DNA from: Sulfurimonas sp. HSL-1656
GTDB taxonomy: Bacteria; Campylobacterota; Campylobacteria; Campylobacterales; Sulfurimonadaceae
NCBI RefSeq assembly: GCF_039645585.1
Contig: NZ_CP147915.1
Location: 744,001-808,000 of the forward strand
Direction: 5' to 3'
Length of the DNA stretch: 64,000 bases
Below, piece by piece: positions 1 through 8,963 of this stretch. Position 1 is the stretch's first letter, and the number at the start of each line of letters is the position of its first letter. Under the pieces are notes generated by a model, which was not told the DNA's origin, searched no databases, and saw nothing but the letters and a program-made list of their open reading frames with translations. A program made the translations under genes and the position numbers.

Positions 1-2642
1 ACGGATTTGATGTGCGAAAAGCCCGAAGCGCGGAGGTTTTCCATCTCGTTCATGCGCCGCCGCTCGGTGGCAAAGGTCTGCAGGACCTCCCGCAGGCGGT
101 GCAGGATCTCGTGGGGGGCCAGGGTGAGGAGGGTTTCATAGGCGTCGCCCACCGCCTGGGAGGTCTCGCGGCTGATGCGGCTGACGAGCAGCTGGACGAA
201 GTACCAGGTCCGCACGGTGATGAGCTGATCGAACAGTTCCGGTTCGATGCGGATGAGGTGGCCGAGGTGCAGGATGATCTCCTGGGTCAGGACCGTTTCG
301 GCGGCGCTGCTGCCGCAGTAGGCGTAGATGGTCTCGACGATGCCTGTACTCTCCACCGGGTGGCAGAAAGTCGCTTTTTCGAAGTAGGCTCGCCCGACGG
401 CGAGGCGTTTCTGGCGGATGATGATATCGAGCAGGACGTCTTCGAGGCGTTCGTCATAGCGGTAGAGCAGGTCCGCCAGGCGGCGGACGGCAGCCCAGTC
501 GTGGCGGGCGGATGCGGCTTCGTACTGCTGTTGCGCGATCTCCGTGAGGGGCAGCTCGCCATCGGCGGTCTGCACCGCAAACGCTTCGCCGTGACGGCGC
601 CACAGCTGCTGCAGCGCTTCGACGGCGCGCGGGTCCGGTGCAAGCGCATAGAGCAGCTCTGCCAGGGCCTCATCATCGTGCTGCTCGATCTGCTGGCGTT
701 CGGCAAATCCCAGCTGGTAGGGGACAAAGGTCCCGGTGTCGCTTACGGAGGTGCCGCGCAGGGGGCGGAATGACGGGGCTTCGGGCAGGAAATCCTTGCG
801 CGCACCCATCTGTTCGCGGGAGGCGGTGCCCAGCAGGGTGTGCAGCGGACCCGATTGGACCGCCGTGCCGCAGCAGCTGCCGGATTCGACGGCGCGGAGC
901 AGCTCAAGCACGCTCTCCTGCGTTGCCCCTTCAAGCATGTCGTCACGCACGAGCAGCAGCATCAGAGGCCGTCCGGGCTGGTCCCAGTTTTCGGCCAGGA
1001 ACTTCAGCGACGAGCGGACATGTTCGACGAGCAGGCGGTTGTCGTAATGGAGATAGAACGCCCGGGGGTCGAAGTGGTAGGGGAGGAAGACGTACGTTTC
1101 GTCGCCGACCTGGTAGAGGCGCGAGGTGGCGATAGTGCGCGAAACCTGCTGCGGCCGTCCGGAGAGGTGCAGTTTCCGGTTGGCGCCGACGCTGCTGAAA
1201 AGACGGGTGAGTTCCGAAGCGTGCAGGACTTTTGCCGGCGCGGCTTCTTCGAGGGTTTCCGTACGGATACCGAGGGCATGGAGCCGCGCTTTGACGTCAG
1301 GACTTTCGGCGACGACGGCGACGAGCGGTGTGGTCGTCCGGGTCGCTCCGACGCGTTCGCGCCGCCGCAGCGGGTCGATGTCGTCGGGGATGAGCAGCCC
1401 GTCGTCGAGCAGGGAAGCAAGCAGGTAGAGGCTCTGGGCCCAGACAAGCGGGACGTTCTCATTGGGACGGCGCTCCTGGGAACCGGGGGCGGCTTTTTCC
1501 GCTTCGATGGCTGCCTCGGGGACGATGTAGAGCTCGGGCAGCAGCCTCACGCCGTCCACTTCGACAAAGAGCGGTTCGAGTTTCGCTTTCCACTCCTGTG
1601 CTGCCGCCGTATCGCCGCGCAGCAGGGCATCGAGCATCAGGTAGGTGAAAAAGAGCGGCCACTCCGATTCGATGTGCTCGAACTGGCGCAGCTCTTCGGC
1701 TTCGTAGTGGAGGCGGGAAGTGTCTTCGAGCACGCTCTGGTGCCCGTCGAGCAGGAAGCGTTTACACCCATAGCGGCCGGCAAGCTTCTTGCGGATCTTC
1801 TGCGCCGTTTTGCGTGCCAGTTCGGCATCTTCGACGGCATAGGCTGGATAGCCGATGATGCTGAGCAGCGCGGCATCGGTCTCTTTGGAAGTCGATTCGC
1901 GCGGCAGCAGGCCGTGCAGGGTGAAGCGGGAGCGCGCGATGTCGCTGGCGACGACGTGGATCACCCCCTCGAGCCCCCGGGAAGTGCCGTAGAGGTTGAA
2001 ACCGTCGAGGGCTTCCAGGGCGGCCTTGGCCATGCCGACGGAGCTGCAGTTGATCTCGGGGTCGCCGTGGTTGATCTTGTTCCCCCGTTCCCAGATCCCG
2101 TAATCGGGGGTGGCGTAGGTGCGGCTGATGTAGTGCACGAGGTTCTGGACGAAGTCGACTTCGTCGTCGGTGTAGACGATCTGCAGCCCCGAGGCGGTCA
2201 TCTGGGCCAGCATCAGCAGAAACAGCGAGGTGGCGTCGAGCTGCAGATGCCCCCACTCGTTGTCGGCGACGACCGCGAGCCCGCTCTGGGTGCCGTACTT
2301 GGCGTGCAGGGCATCGAGGGGGTTCTGGGTGCGTTTGAAACGCTCGACGCGGTCGGACTGGCGCATCATGGCCGTGAGCAGGCCGCGCATCAGTTTGACA
2401 ACGCTGAGCGAGAGCGAAAGGGAACGGGCATTGGCAGGGTCATGGCGTTTGTAGGCCAGGGAGAGGCCCCAGACGCAGAGGATACTGTAGACGTTATCGC
2501 GTACCCAGGCATCGGTATAGTCGCCGTGGGCGTTGACCGCCGTACTGGCGGGCAGGAGCCCCGTGACGGCATCCTGACGCTCGAGGATGATCTTCGAGAC
2601 GGTGTCATAACGCTCGGAAAGTCGTGCTTCGAATGTCATCAT
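1..2642 (-). CDS. GH15 / phosphorylase-kinase alpha-beta-like protein, 3' end missing
   Basis: The first ~880 residues are in the window and the gene continues past the left edge; no stop occurs in this frame down to base 1. The N-terminus (LSERYDTVSKIILERQDAVT, then a YTDAWVRDNVYSI motif) is typical of the glucoamylase-like alpha/alpha-barrel of phosphorylase-kinase-type proteins. These sit in GH15 and are annotated in cyanobacteria and some Campylobacterota as glycoside hydrolase family 15. No signal peptide is visible, so a cytoplasmic role in glycogen or alpha-glucan metabolism is inferred, not shown. The start is ATG ATG at 2642/2639, after GGGACGACAGG. It is divergent from the molybdopterin oxidoreductase. 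Family assignment is fairly secure; the reaction, catalytic or regulatory, is not. Confidence 0.75.
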   Translation of the reverse strand, partial: MMTFEARLSERYDTVSKIILERQDAVTGLLPASTAVNAHGDYTDAWVRDNVYSILCVWGLSLAYKRHDPANARSLSLSLSVVKLMRGLLTAMMRQSDRVERFKRTQNPLDALHAKYGTQSGLAVVADNEWGHLQLDATSLFLLMLAQMTASGLQIVYTDDEVDFVQNLVHYISRTYATPDYGIWERGNKINHGDPEINCSSVGMAKAALEALDGFNLYGTSRGLEGVIHVVASDIARSRFTLHGLLPRESTSKETDAALLSIIGYPAYAVEDAELARKTAQKIRKKLAGRYGCKRFLLDGHQSVLEDTSRLHYEAEELRQFEHIESEWPLFFTYLMLDALLRGDTAAAQEWKAKLEPLFVEVDGVRLLPELYIVPEAAIEAEKAAPGSQERRPNENVPLVWAQSLYLLASLLDDGLLIPDDIDPLRRRERVGATRTTTPLVAVVAESPDVKARLHALGIRTETLEEAAPAKVLHASELTRLFSSVGANRKLHLSGRPQQVSRTIATSRLYQVGDETYVFLPYHFDPRAFYLHYDNRLLVEHVRSSLKFLAENWDQPGRPLMLLLVRDDMLEGATQESVLELLRAVESGSCCGTAVQSGPLHTLLGTASREQMGARKDFLPEAPSFRPLRGTSVSDTGTFVPYQLGFAERQQIEQHDDEALAELLYALAPDPRAVEALQQLWRRHGEAFAVQTADGELPLTEIAQQQYEAASARHDWAAVRRLADLLYRYDERLEDVLLDIIIRQKRLAVGRAYFEKATFCHPVESTGIVETIYAYCGSSAAETVLTQEIILHLGHLIRIEPELFDQLITVRTWYFVQLLVSRISRETSQAVGDAYETLLTLAPHEILHRLREVLQTFATERRRMNEMENLRASGFSHIKS

Positions 2643-2836
2643 TCCTGTCGTCCCGCTAAGAGATATTATTGGGCTGATGATAGCATAAACGCCCATGGTC
2701 GGATGGAAGAGAGCTGACGTTTTTTTGACCATAGGCAGGAGTTTGAAATTCTCCGAAAGGCAGGGAAGAACAGACGAATTATAGAGCTGCGCATAAGCCA
2801 AAACGGGATAGAATTGTCCCAAAAAACGGGAGCCCC
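2643..2836. promoter_or_regulatory. Divergent intergenic promoter region
   Basis: This 194-bp gap lies between two divergent genes. For the plus gene a -10-like TAGAAT lies at 2809-2814, inside a small inverted repeat GGGA-N8-TCCC. For the minus gene, TGCTATCAT (minus strand; TATCAT at 2682-2677) is a plausible extended -10. No -35 boxes are clear. Confidence 0.45.
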
Positions 2837-4576
2837 ATGCAGAATAAAACCGCCTGTCCCCTGGACTGTTACGATGCCTGCAGCGTCATTGTCGACACGG
2901 GCAAACTCAAAGGGGATAAAGCGCATTCCTACACCAACGGTTACCTTTGTCCCCACCTCAACCATTTCTGGAAACAGGAGCGCATCACCCAGCCGAGGCT
3001 GAAGGGCGAAGTCGTGTCGATGGAGACGGCCCTGGCACACCTGGAGACGCTGGTACGCGATGCCCGCGAGGGCAACGGGATCCTGCACTACCGCAGTTCG
3101 GGCAACTTCGGCCTGATGCAGGGGGTGACGGACCACTTTTTCGCTTCCGTCGGCGCGGCGCTGACAAAGGGCTCGCTCTGCGACGGGGCCGGGGAAGCGG
3201 GCGTGGTCGAGGGGCGCGGCGCGAACCGCGTGCTGCCGCCCGAACAGATCGCCGAGGCCGACGTCGTCATGGTCTGGGGGCGCAACGTTCCCGTGACCAA
3301 TTCCCATCTGCTCCCCTTCCTCAAAGGCAAGGAGCTGATCGTCGTCGACCCCGTGCGGACCGCCTTTGCCGACAGTGCGGATATCCATATCCAGCTGAAA
3401 CCCGGCGGGGACCTCTATTTCGCGTTGCTGCTGGCCCGCTTCATCGTCATCGAGGGGATGCATGACGCCGAGTACCTGGCCGAGCATGGCGAGGCGTTCG
3501 AAGAGTACTACGAGCTGACCCAGACGGTGCGGATCAAAGCCGCCCTTGATGGCATCGGGCTGGGGCTCGGTGACATCGGCCGCGTGCTGGAGCGGCTGCG
3601 GGGCAAAAAGGTGGCCATCCTCGTGGGCACCGGCGTCCAGAAGTATCGTCACGGCGACGAGGTGCTGCGCGCCATCGATGCCATCGGCGTCCTTTTGGGG
3701 CTGTTCGGGAAACCGGGCTGCGGCGTCAGTTTCCTGGGCAGTTCGTCCAGCGGCATCCCTTCGCCTTTCACGGCGGCCCGCCGGTTCGAACCCAAGGCCG
3801 CGGCGTCCTTTTCCGATTATGACCTCGTCTTCGTCCAGGGGGCGAACCCGGCGGCGCAGATGCCGGATACGGGGCGGGTGGCGGACAGCCTCTCCAAGGC
3901 GGGGCACGTCGTCTATTTCGGTTTGTACGAGAACGAGACGTCTGCGATGGCCGAACTGGTCATCCCGGCCAAGACCTTCCTGGAGAAAGCGGACGTGCGC
4001 ACCGCCTACGGCCACAATGCGCTGCTGGAGATGCCCGTATGCGAATCGGGTGCGACCGGCATCAGCGAATATGCGCTGAGTGCGGCGCTGTGCGCTGCCT
4101 TCGACGTGGCTATAGAGCCCGAAGCGGCCTACCTGGAGCATTTCCGCTCCTGCGGGGAGGTAGCCGGGGGGAAGACCCTGGTGCGGGGACGCGATGCCGT
4201 GCCGTATGCCGACGGATTCGACACGGATGACGGGCAGTTTTTATTCCTCGAGGAGTATGATTTCGACTTCGATATGCAGGAGGATTATTTCCTCATCTCC
4301 CCGAAGAGCCCGCGAAGCCTCAACTCCCAGTTCGAGCGCGAATCGCAGGCCTTTATGCACCCGGGCTGCGGCATCGAGGAGGGGACGCCGGTGCGGCTTG
4401 TCTCCGCGCAGGGAAGCGTCGTGCTGCCGCTGGCCCACGACGAACGGCTGCTCGCCGACTGCGTTCTGGTCTACGCCGGGACGCCGGGCGTCAACAATCT
4501 GACCTCTTCTGCACTCAGTTATGCAGGGGGGAACGCCTGTTACCAGGCAAACAAAATCAAGGTGGAAGCATGTTAG
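2837..4576 (+). CDS. Molybdopterin oxidoreductase, Fe-S containing
   Basis: This 579-aa protein has the N-terminal Fe4S4 motif of the DMSO-reductase superfamily: Cys7, Cys11, Cys15 and Cys38 (CPLDCYDAC, then GYLCPH). The molybdopterin-binding core follows, with a Cys at 115 (KGSLCDGAGEAG) at the usual position of the Mo ligand. The C-terminal Asn-rich cofactor-binding fold ends with TPGVNNLTSSALS. No Tat or Sec signal is present, so it should be cytoplasmic. It is shorter than respiratory members. No electron-transfer subunit is adjacent, and the next gene, argD, overlaps it by 7 bases. The substrate cannot be named. The start follows GGGAGCCCC. Confidence 0.85.
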   Translation: MQNKTACPLDCYDACSVIVDTGKLKGDKAHSYTNGYLCPHLNHFWKQERITQPRLKGEVVSMETALAHLETLVRDAREGNGILHYRSSGNFGLMQGVTDHFFASVGAALTKGSLCDGAGEAGVVEGRGANRVLPPEQIAEADVVMVWGRNVPVTNSHLLPFLKGKELIVVDPVRTAFADSADIHIQLKPGGDLYFALLLARFIVIEGMHDAEYLAEHGEAFEEYYELTQTVRIKAALDGIGLGLGDIGRVLERLRGKKVAILVGTGVQKYRHGDEVLRAIDAIGVLLGLFGKPGCGVSFLGSSSSGIPSPFTAARRFEPKAAASFSDYDLVFVQGANPAAQMPDTGRVADSLSKAGHVVYFGLYENETSAMAELVIPAKTFLEKADVRTAYGHNALLEMPVCESGATGISEYALSAALCAAFDVAIEPEAAYLEHFRSCGEVAGGKTLVRGRDAVPYADGFDTDDGQFLFLEEYDFDFDMQEDYFLISPKSPRSLNSQFERESQAFMHPGCGIEEGTPVRLVSAQGSVVLPLAHDERLLADCVLVYAGTPGVNNLTSSALSYAGGNACYQANKIKVEAC

Positions 4577-5757
4577 ATACGATCAAATCCATGGACGAAC
4601 AGTTCGTTCTGCCGACCTATGCACGTCAGGACCTCGCGTTCGAGAGCGGCGAAAATGCGCGCCTCAAAGATACGGAGGGCAAAGAGTACATCGACTTTAC
4701 CTCCGGCATCGGTGTCGTCAGCGTCGGGCACGGCAACCCGGTCGTGACCAAGGCGATCTGCGAGCAGGTGGGACGCATCACCCACATCTCGAACCTCTAC
4801 CGCATCGCACCGCAGGCCGACTGTGCCCGCCGCATCGTCGAGCGCAGCGGTTATGACATGAAGTGCTTTTTCGGCAACAGCGGGGCCGAGGCGAACGAGG
4901 GGGCCATCAAGATCGCACGCAAGTACGGCGAGGTGGACGGTCAGGTCAAACGCTACAAGATCATCACCCTCGAGCACTCCTTCCACGGCCGGACCATCAC
5001 CGCGCTCAAGGCGACCGGGCAGGAGGCGATGCACAACTACTTCGGCCCCTTCCCCGACGGCTTCGTCTACGCCAAGTCCATCGACGAGATCGAGGGGCTG
5101 ATTGACGGCCACACCGTTGCGGTCATGATCGAACTGGTGCAGGGCGAGGGCGGCGTACAGCCGCTCGACCGCGCCAAGGTCCAGGCCCTCGCCGCCATGC
5201 TCAAAAAGCGCGACGTGCTGCTGATGGTCGACGAGGTTCAGACGGGGATCTACCGTACCGGCGAGTTCCTCGCCTCGAATCTCTACGGCATCGAGCCCGA
5301 CGTCATCACCCTGGCCAAGGGGCTCGGCGGCGGCGTCCCGATCGGGGTCGTCATGACGGCGAAGAAGGATATCTTCGCCCCGGGTGACCACGGTTCGACG
5401 TTCGGGGGGAACTACCTCTCCACGGCAGCGGCGAATGCCGTCCTCGATGTCCTCGAAGCGTATAAAGAGAGCGGCAAGCTCGACGAAGCTTTCCTGTACT
5501 TCGAGACGGAGCTCAAGAAGCTGTTCGAGGAACACCGCGGTCTCTTTACCGATGCGGTCGGTTTCGGCATGATGCGCGGTCTGCGCGCCAAAGACGCCGA
5601 GACCCTCGCCCGCGTCATTGCGAATGCCCGCGAAGAAGGGGTCCTCGTCCTCAAAGCCGGACGGAACACGCTGCGGTTCCTGCCGCCGCTTACCATCAGC
5701 CGGGAGGAGATGGATGAAGGGTTTGCACGCCTTCGCCGCGCTCTGGCTGCTCTGTAG
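4570..5757 (+). CDS. argD: Acetylornithine aminotransferase
   Basis: This class-III PLP aminotransferase of 395 aa has the normal ArgD length. It converts N-acetylglutamate semialdehyde to N-acetylornithine in arginine synthesis and may also act as succinyl-DAP aminotransferase. Landmarks are the phosphate-binding NSGAEANEGAIK at 103-114, HSFHGRT near 136-142, LLMVDEVQTG near 217-226 and the Schiff-base Lys250 in ITLAKGLGGG. It starts inside the last codons of the molybdopterin oxidoreductase (7-base overlap) and overlaps the next gene by 44 bases, so it is translationally coupled on both sides. ArgD is the best call; ornithine or GABA aminotransferase is less likely in this phylum. Confidence 0.92.
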   Translation: MLDTIKSMDEQFVLPTYARQDLAFESGENARLKDTEGKEYIDFTSGIGVVSVGHGNPVVTKAICEQVGRITHISNLYRIAPQADCARRIVERSGYDMKCFFGNSGAEANEGAIKIARKYGEVDGQVKRYKIITLEHSFHGRTITALKATGQEAMHNYFGPFPDGFVYAKSIDEIEGLIDGHTVAVMIELVQGEGGVQPLDRAKVQALAAMLKKRDVLLMVDEVQTGIYRTGEFLASNLYGIEPDVITLAKGLGGGVPIGVVMTAKKDIFAPGDHGSTFGGNYLSTAAANAVLDVLEAYKESGKLDEAFLYFETELKKLFEEHRGLFTDAVGFGMMRGLRAKDAETLARVIANAREEGVLVLKAGRNTLRFLPPLTISREEMDEGFARLRRALAAL

Positions 5758-7009
5758 CGGCCTCTCTGCCGCCGAGCAGAACGCAACGGTCCTGTTCGGC
5801 GAGCAGTACCCCTCCGCATCCGAACGGCAGGGCGTCTCCCTCGAAGCCTACCTCTCCGACCTGAAGCGCAAAGCCTTCGGGTACGACTATGCGAAGACCG
5901 AAGAGGAGAGCGCGAAGCTGCGTGACAGCTGGATCCAGCCGGCGGTGATCAGCTACACGCTCAACCGCCAGAACCCCTACAACGGGCAGGGCGCACCGGA
6001 GACCCAGCAGGAGAGCGCCTCTATTGCCATCGACCAGCCCATCTTCCGCAGCGGCGGGATCTACTACGGCATCAAATACGCCGAGGCGTCGCGCGACGTC
6101 GGGATGCTCACCATCGCCCAGCAGGAGCGCACGCTGATCAAGCAGGCGGTCGACCTGCTGATGCAGATCAAACAGTCCGAACTCGGCATCGCCAAACAGA
6201 AGCTGCAGGTGGATAACGCCGAGATCAACCTGCTGCAGAAGCGCGAACAGTATATGAGCGGGCAGCTCGATTCGGGTTTCCTGAACAACGCCATCATCGA
6301 ACGCAACGTCGCCAAACAGGCGCTGCTGGACCTGCAGACGGCGCAGGAACGGCTCGTGAGCGCTTTTGAGAGCATCAGCGACCTCGATTACCACACGGCA
6401 AAGATCCCTTTTCTCGCGATGGTGGATGAGGCGCGCTTCATGGACGGCACGATCGACCTTGCCCTGGCAAAGCGTCTGCGCGCCCAGGAACGCTACAACA
6501 AAGACGTCACCCTCGCATCGTACCTGCCGAGCATCAGTGTGCAGGGGAGCTACAACTGGCAGAAGCAGGAGTCCTTCTTCTTTACCGGTTCGACCGCCAT
6601 CAAATCCCAGCCGCCGGAGACGGCCTACTACCGCTACGGCGTGAAGGCCTCGATGCCCATCGACATCAACAGCGTCAACGACTACGAAGCGTCGCGGCTG
6701 GCCTACCTCAAGGCAAAAGTGACCATCGACGATACGAAGCGGGCGCTGCGGGCGCTGTATGAGCAGGTCGCCGACAATCTCCGGAACATCGACGCGAAGA
6801 TCGCCCTGGCCAAAGAGAACGAAGCGCTTTACGCCACCTTGCTGCAAGACACCGAAGCGCAGTACGGGGCGGGGCTGAAAACGCAGTACGACGTCGAGCT
6901 GCTGGCCAATTCGAAACAGGTCGAGCAGCTCAGCCAGCGCAGCTACGAGATCGACCGCCAGCGCGAACTGCTGAACCTGTATGAAAAACTGAGTGACCCG
7001 GAACAATGA
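5714..7009 (+). CDS. TolC-family outer membrane channel protein
   Basis: This 431-aa exported protein starts at ATG 5714 with the signal peptide MKGLHAFAALWLLCSGLSAA. A good ribosome site (GGAGGAG, 5703-5709) lies inside the end of argD, so I reject the longer reading that starts at 5618. The mature part is helical with the two-fold pseudo-repeat of outer-membrane efflux proteins. Long coiled-coil stretches (for example LGIAKQKLQVDNAEINLLQK) alternate with short beta segments; a RYNKDVTLASYLPSISVQGSYNW stretch near residue 255 opens the second repeat. No inner-membrane pump or adaptor gene is next to it, so its partner is unknown. It overlaps the next gene by 4 bases (ATGA). Confidence 0.85.
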   Translation: MKGLHAFAALWLLCSGLSAAEQNATVLFGEQYPSASERQGVSLEAYLSDLKRKAFGYDYAKTEEESAKLRDSWIQPAVISYTLNRQNPYNGQGAPETQQESASIAIDQPIFRSGGIYYGIKYAEASRDVGMLTIAQQERTLIKQAVDLLMQIKQSELGIAKQKLQVDNAEINLLQKREQYMSGQLDSGFLNNAIIERNVAKQALLDLQTAQERLVSAFESISDLDYHTAKIPFLAMVDEARFMDGTIDLALAKRLRAQERYNKDVTLASYLPSISVQGSYNWQKQESFFFTGSTAIKSQPPETAYYRYGVKASMPIDINSVNDYEASRLAYLKAKVTIDDTKRALRALYEQVADNLRNIDAKIALAKENEALYATLLQDTEAQYGAGLKTQYDVELLANSKQVEQLSQRSYEIDRQRELLNLYEKLSDPEQ

Positions 7010-8001
7010 GATTCAGCGACTACATGACGGAGTGGCTTTATGCCGACGACGGCTACTATGCGACCTACCGCCCCATCGGCAAAAGCGGGGACTTCTATAC
7101 GGCGGTCAGTGCGTCGAAGTTCTTCGGCGGGACCATCGCCAAACACCTGATCGACGTCATCGACGAGGGGTTCTTAAGCCCGAACGCGACCGTCTGCGAG
7201 ATCGGGGCGCACCACGGCTACCTGCTGGCCGACATCGTGGAGTTCATCTATACCCTGCGCCCGGAACTGCTGCAGACGCTCTCCTTTGCCATCGTCGAAC
7301 GGTTTGAACACCTGCAGGAGCAGCAGCGGCGCTACTTCGCGGACTCTTTCGGGGAGGCCGTCACACTGCGCCACTACACCGCGCTTTCGCAGATGAACGA
7401 GCCGGAGGCGTTCTTCGTCGCCAACGAGATCTTCGACGCTTTTCCCTGCGAACTCTACTACAAGGGCAAAACAGGCCGGGTCGAGAACCACGAGGTCATT
7501 TTCGACGTCGACGACGCCTGGGTGAAAGCGAAGGCGGAGCAGTTCCACAAGGACCGGGGCGAGATCGCCGTCGGGTACGAGGCATTCGCGCAGGAGATGG
7601 CCGCAGCGGCGCAGCAAAGCGAATTCATCACCTTCGACTACGGGGAGATGCAGGCACGCCCGGACGTCTCGCTGCGCATCTACAAAGAGCACGGGGTCTT
7701 CCCCTTCTTTGACGAGGCCCTTGACCGCGCGGAGGCTTTCAAAAAAAGCGACATCACCTACGACGTCACGTTCGCCCACGTCAAGGAGGCCTTCGAAGCC
7801 GCCGGGATGCCGATGGCCGAATACGCGACGCAGATGAAAGCTTTGGTAGAGATGGGCATCCTTGAACTGCTGGAGATCTTAAGAGCGAATGCAGACGAAA
7901 AAGTCTATAAACAGGAACTCGAAAAGGTCAAAACGCTGATCATGCCCCAGTTCCTCGGGGAGCGTTTTAAAATGATACGATTCAGAAAGGAGAGAGCATA
8001 A
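7006..8001 (+). CDS. SAM-dependent methyltransferase, MidA/NDUFAF7-like
   Basis: This 331-aa protein resembles the COG1565 (MidA) family. The features seen are the N-terminal YYATYRPIGKSGDFYTAVSAS segment, the class-I SAM-binding motif VCEIGAHHGYLLADI near 64-78, FFVANEIFDAFPCELYY and EFITFDYGEM. In eukaryotes the family methylates an arginine of a complex-I subunit; the bacterial substrate is generally unknown. It is translationally coupled to the TolC-like gene (ATGA) and its stop TAATG overlaps the next start by one base. The family call is solid; the target protein is not known. Confidence 0.8.
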   Translation: MRFSDYMTEWLYADDGYYATYRPIGKSGDFYTAVSASKFFGGTIAKHLIDVIDEGFLSPNATVCEIGAHHGYLLADIVEFIYTLRPELLQTLSFAIVERFEHLQEQQRRYFADSFGEAVTLRHYTALSQMNEPEAFFVANEIFDAFPCELYYKGKTGRVENHEVIFDVDDAWVKAKAEQFHKDRGEIAVGYEAFAQEMAAAAQQSEFITFDYGEMQARPDVSLRIYKEHGVFPFFDEALDRAEAFKKSDITYDVTFAHVKEAFEAAGMPMAEYATQMKALVEMGILELLEILRANADEKVYKQELEKVKTLIMPQFLGERFKMIRFRKERA

Positions 8002-8201
8002 TGGAAATCATCATCAACGGGGAGACACGGACCGTCAAGGAAGATACCCGTCTGGGCAAACTGCTCGACGAGATGGGGCTCCGGGAAAAAGTCATGGCGG
8101 CGGCCATCAACATGGAGATCGTCAAGCAGGACCTGTGGGATACGCATGAGCTGCACAACAACGACCGCCTCGAACTGCTGGACTTTGTCGGCGGAGGCTG
8201 A
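8001..8201 (+). CDS. ThiS-like sulfur carrier protein
   Basis: This 66-aa protein has the beta-grasp pattern of ThiS/MoaD carriers: EIIINGETRTV at the start, a short helix region and the C-terminal tail DRLELLDFVGGG. The di-glycine end is where the adenylate and thiocarboxylate form. No thiG, thiF or moeB lies next to it. It could serve thiamine synthesis from a distance or another sulfur transfer. A molybdopterin enzyme is encoded nearby, but MoaD-type use is only a guess. The start overlaps the previous stop (TAATG). Confidence 0.75.
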   Translation: MEIIINGETRTVKEDTRLGKLLDEMGLREKVMAAAINMEIVKQDLWDTHELHNNDRLELLDFVGGG

Positions 8202-8231
8202 TTCGGCCCGCTGAAGGGCAGGGAGGCAATC

Positions 8232-8915
8232 ATGGGACAGGCAGCCGGCAGCCGGGAGCTCAATACCCCGGCCCGCATTGCAGGATTTGCATGGCTCGTC
8301 GTGATCATGGCGGGCATCAGTGCGGAGTTCCTCCTGCGCATGCCGCTGATCGTACAGGGGGATGCGGCGGCGACGGCCGCAAATATCATGGAAGCGGAGG
8401 GGATCTTCCGTCTCAGTCTTGCTGCGGATATCGTCATGCTGCTCTTTGACGTGACGGCCACGGTGGCGCTTTATCTCCTTTTTCGGCAGACAGACCGGCT
8501 CCTGGCACTGTTGGCAGCCGCCTTTCGGCTCATAATGGGTGCGGTCCTTGCCGCCAATCTTATCACCTTGGGTTCGGTACCCTTTGTCCTGCAGGGTTCG
8601 GACCCCGCTGCGGCCACAACCGTGCAGCTGCTTCTTGACGCCCATGGCAGCGGATACGATATCGGCCTCGTCTTTTTCGGGCTGCACTGTTTTCTTCTGG
8701 GCATCCTGATCATGAAATCCGCTTATCTTCCCCGTCTGCTGGGCGCGCTGCTGATGGCGGCTTCGCTTGGGTACCTGATCGACAGTTTTGCCCACCTGCT
8801 GCTGCCGCAGGGTACGCCTTTTCTGGCAATGACGGCATCGATCCTGATTGCGCTGGCGCTGCTGGCCGAGCTTTCGATCGCGTTCTGGCTGCTGGTAAGA
8901 GGGGTGAAATCGTAG
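8232..8915 (+). CDS. DUF4386 family integral membrane protein
   Basis: This 227-aa protein has about six hydrophobic segments and matches the DUF4386 pattern: an N-terminal ARIAGFAWLVVIMAGISAEF helix, RMPLIVQGDAAATAANIM, FRLSLAADIVMLLFDVTATVAL, and a late YLPRLLGALLMAASLGYLID segment. The family's function is unknown. It starts 30 bases after the ThiS-like gene with its own GGGAGG site, and is the last plus-strand gene before a convergent neighbour. A DNA-binding or catalytic domain is not visible. Confidence 0.75.
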   Translation: MGQAAGSRELNTPARIAGFAWLVVIMAGISAEFLLRMPLIVQGDAAATAANIMEAEGIFRLSLAADIVMLLFDVTATVALYLLFRQTDRLLALLAAAFRLIMGAVLAANLITLGSVPFVLQGSDPAAATTVQLLLDAHGSGYDIGLVFFGLHCFLLGILIMKSAYLPRLLGALLMAASLGYLIDSFAHLLLPQGTPFLAMTASILIALALLAELSIAFWLLVRGVKS

Positions 8916-8925
8916 TGCGGGAAAA

Positions 8926-8956
8926 GGAGGGCGGCGGATGCAGGCATCCGCGCCTC
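8926..8956. terminator. Hairpin between convergent genes
   Basis: GCGGAT (8934-8939) pairs with ATCCGC (8946-8951) around a 6-base loop, and the flanking GAGG/CCTC extends the stem. On the minus strand it is followed by CCTTTTCC. It likely ends both the DUF4386 transcript and the minus-strand gene that stops at 8964. Confidence 0.55.
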
Positions 8957-8963
8957 TCAAAGT

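Noticed and set aside
840-2717. 625-aa plus-strand open frame
   Set aside because: It is the antisense shadow of the GH15-like gene; its translation is low-complexity Gly/Val/Asp/Gln-rich, with no family motif.
5618-5713. N-terminal extension of the TolC-like gene
   Set aside because: It lies in argD in another frame; the start at 5714 has a signal peptide and GGAGGAG.
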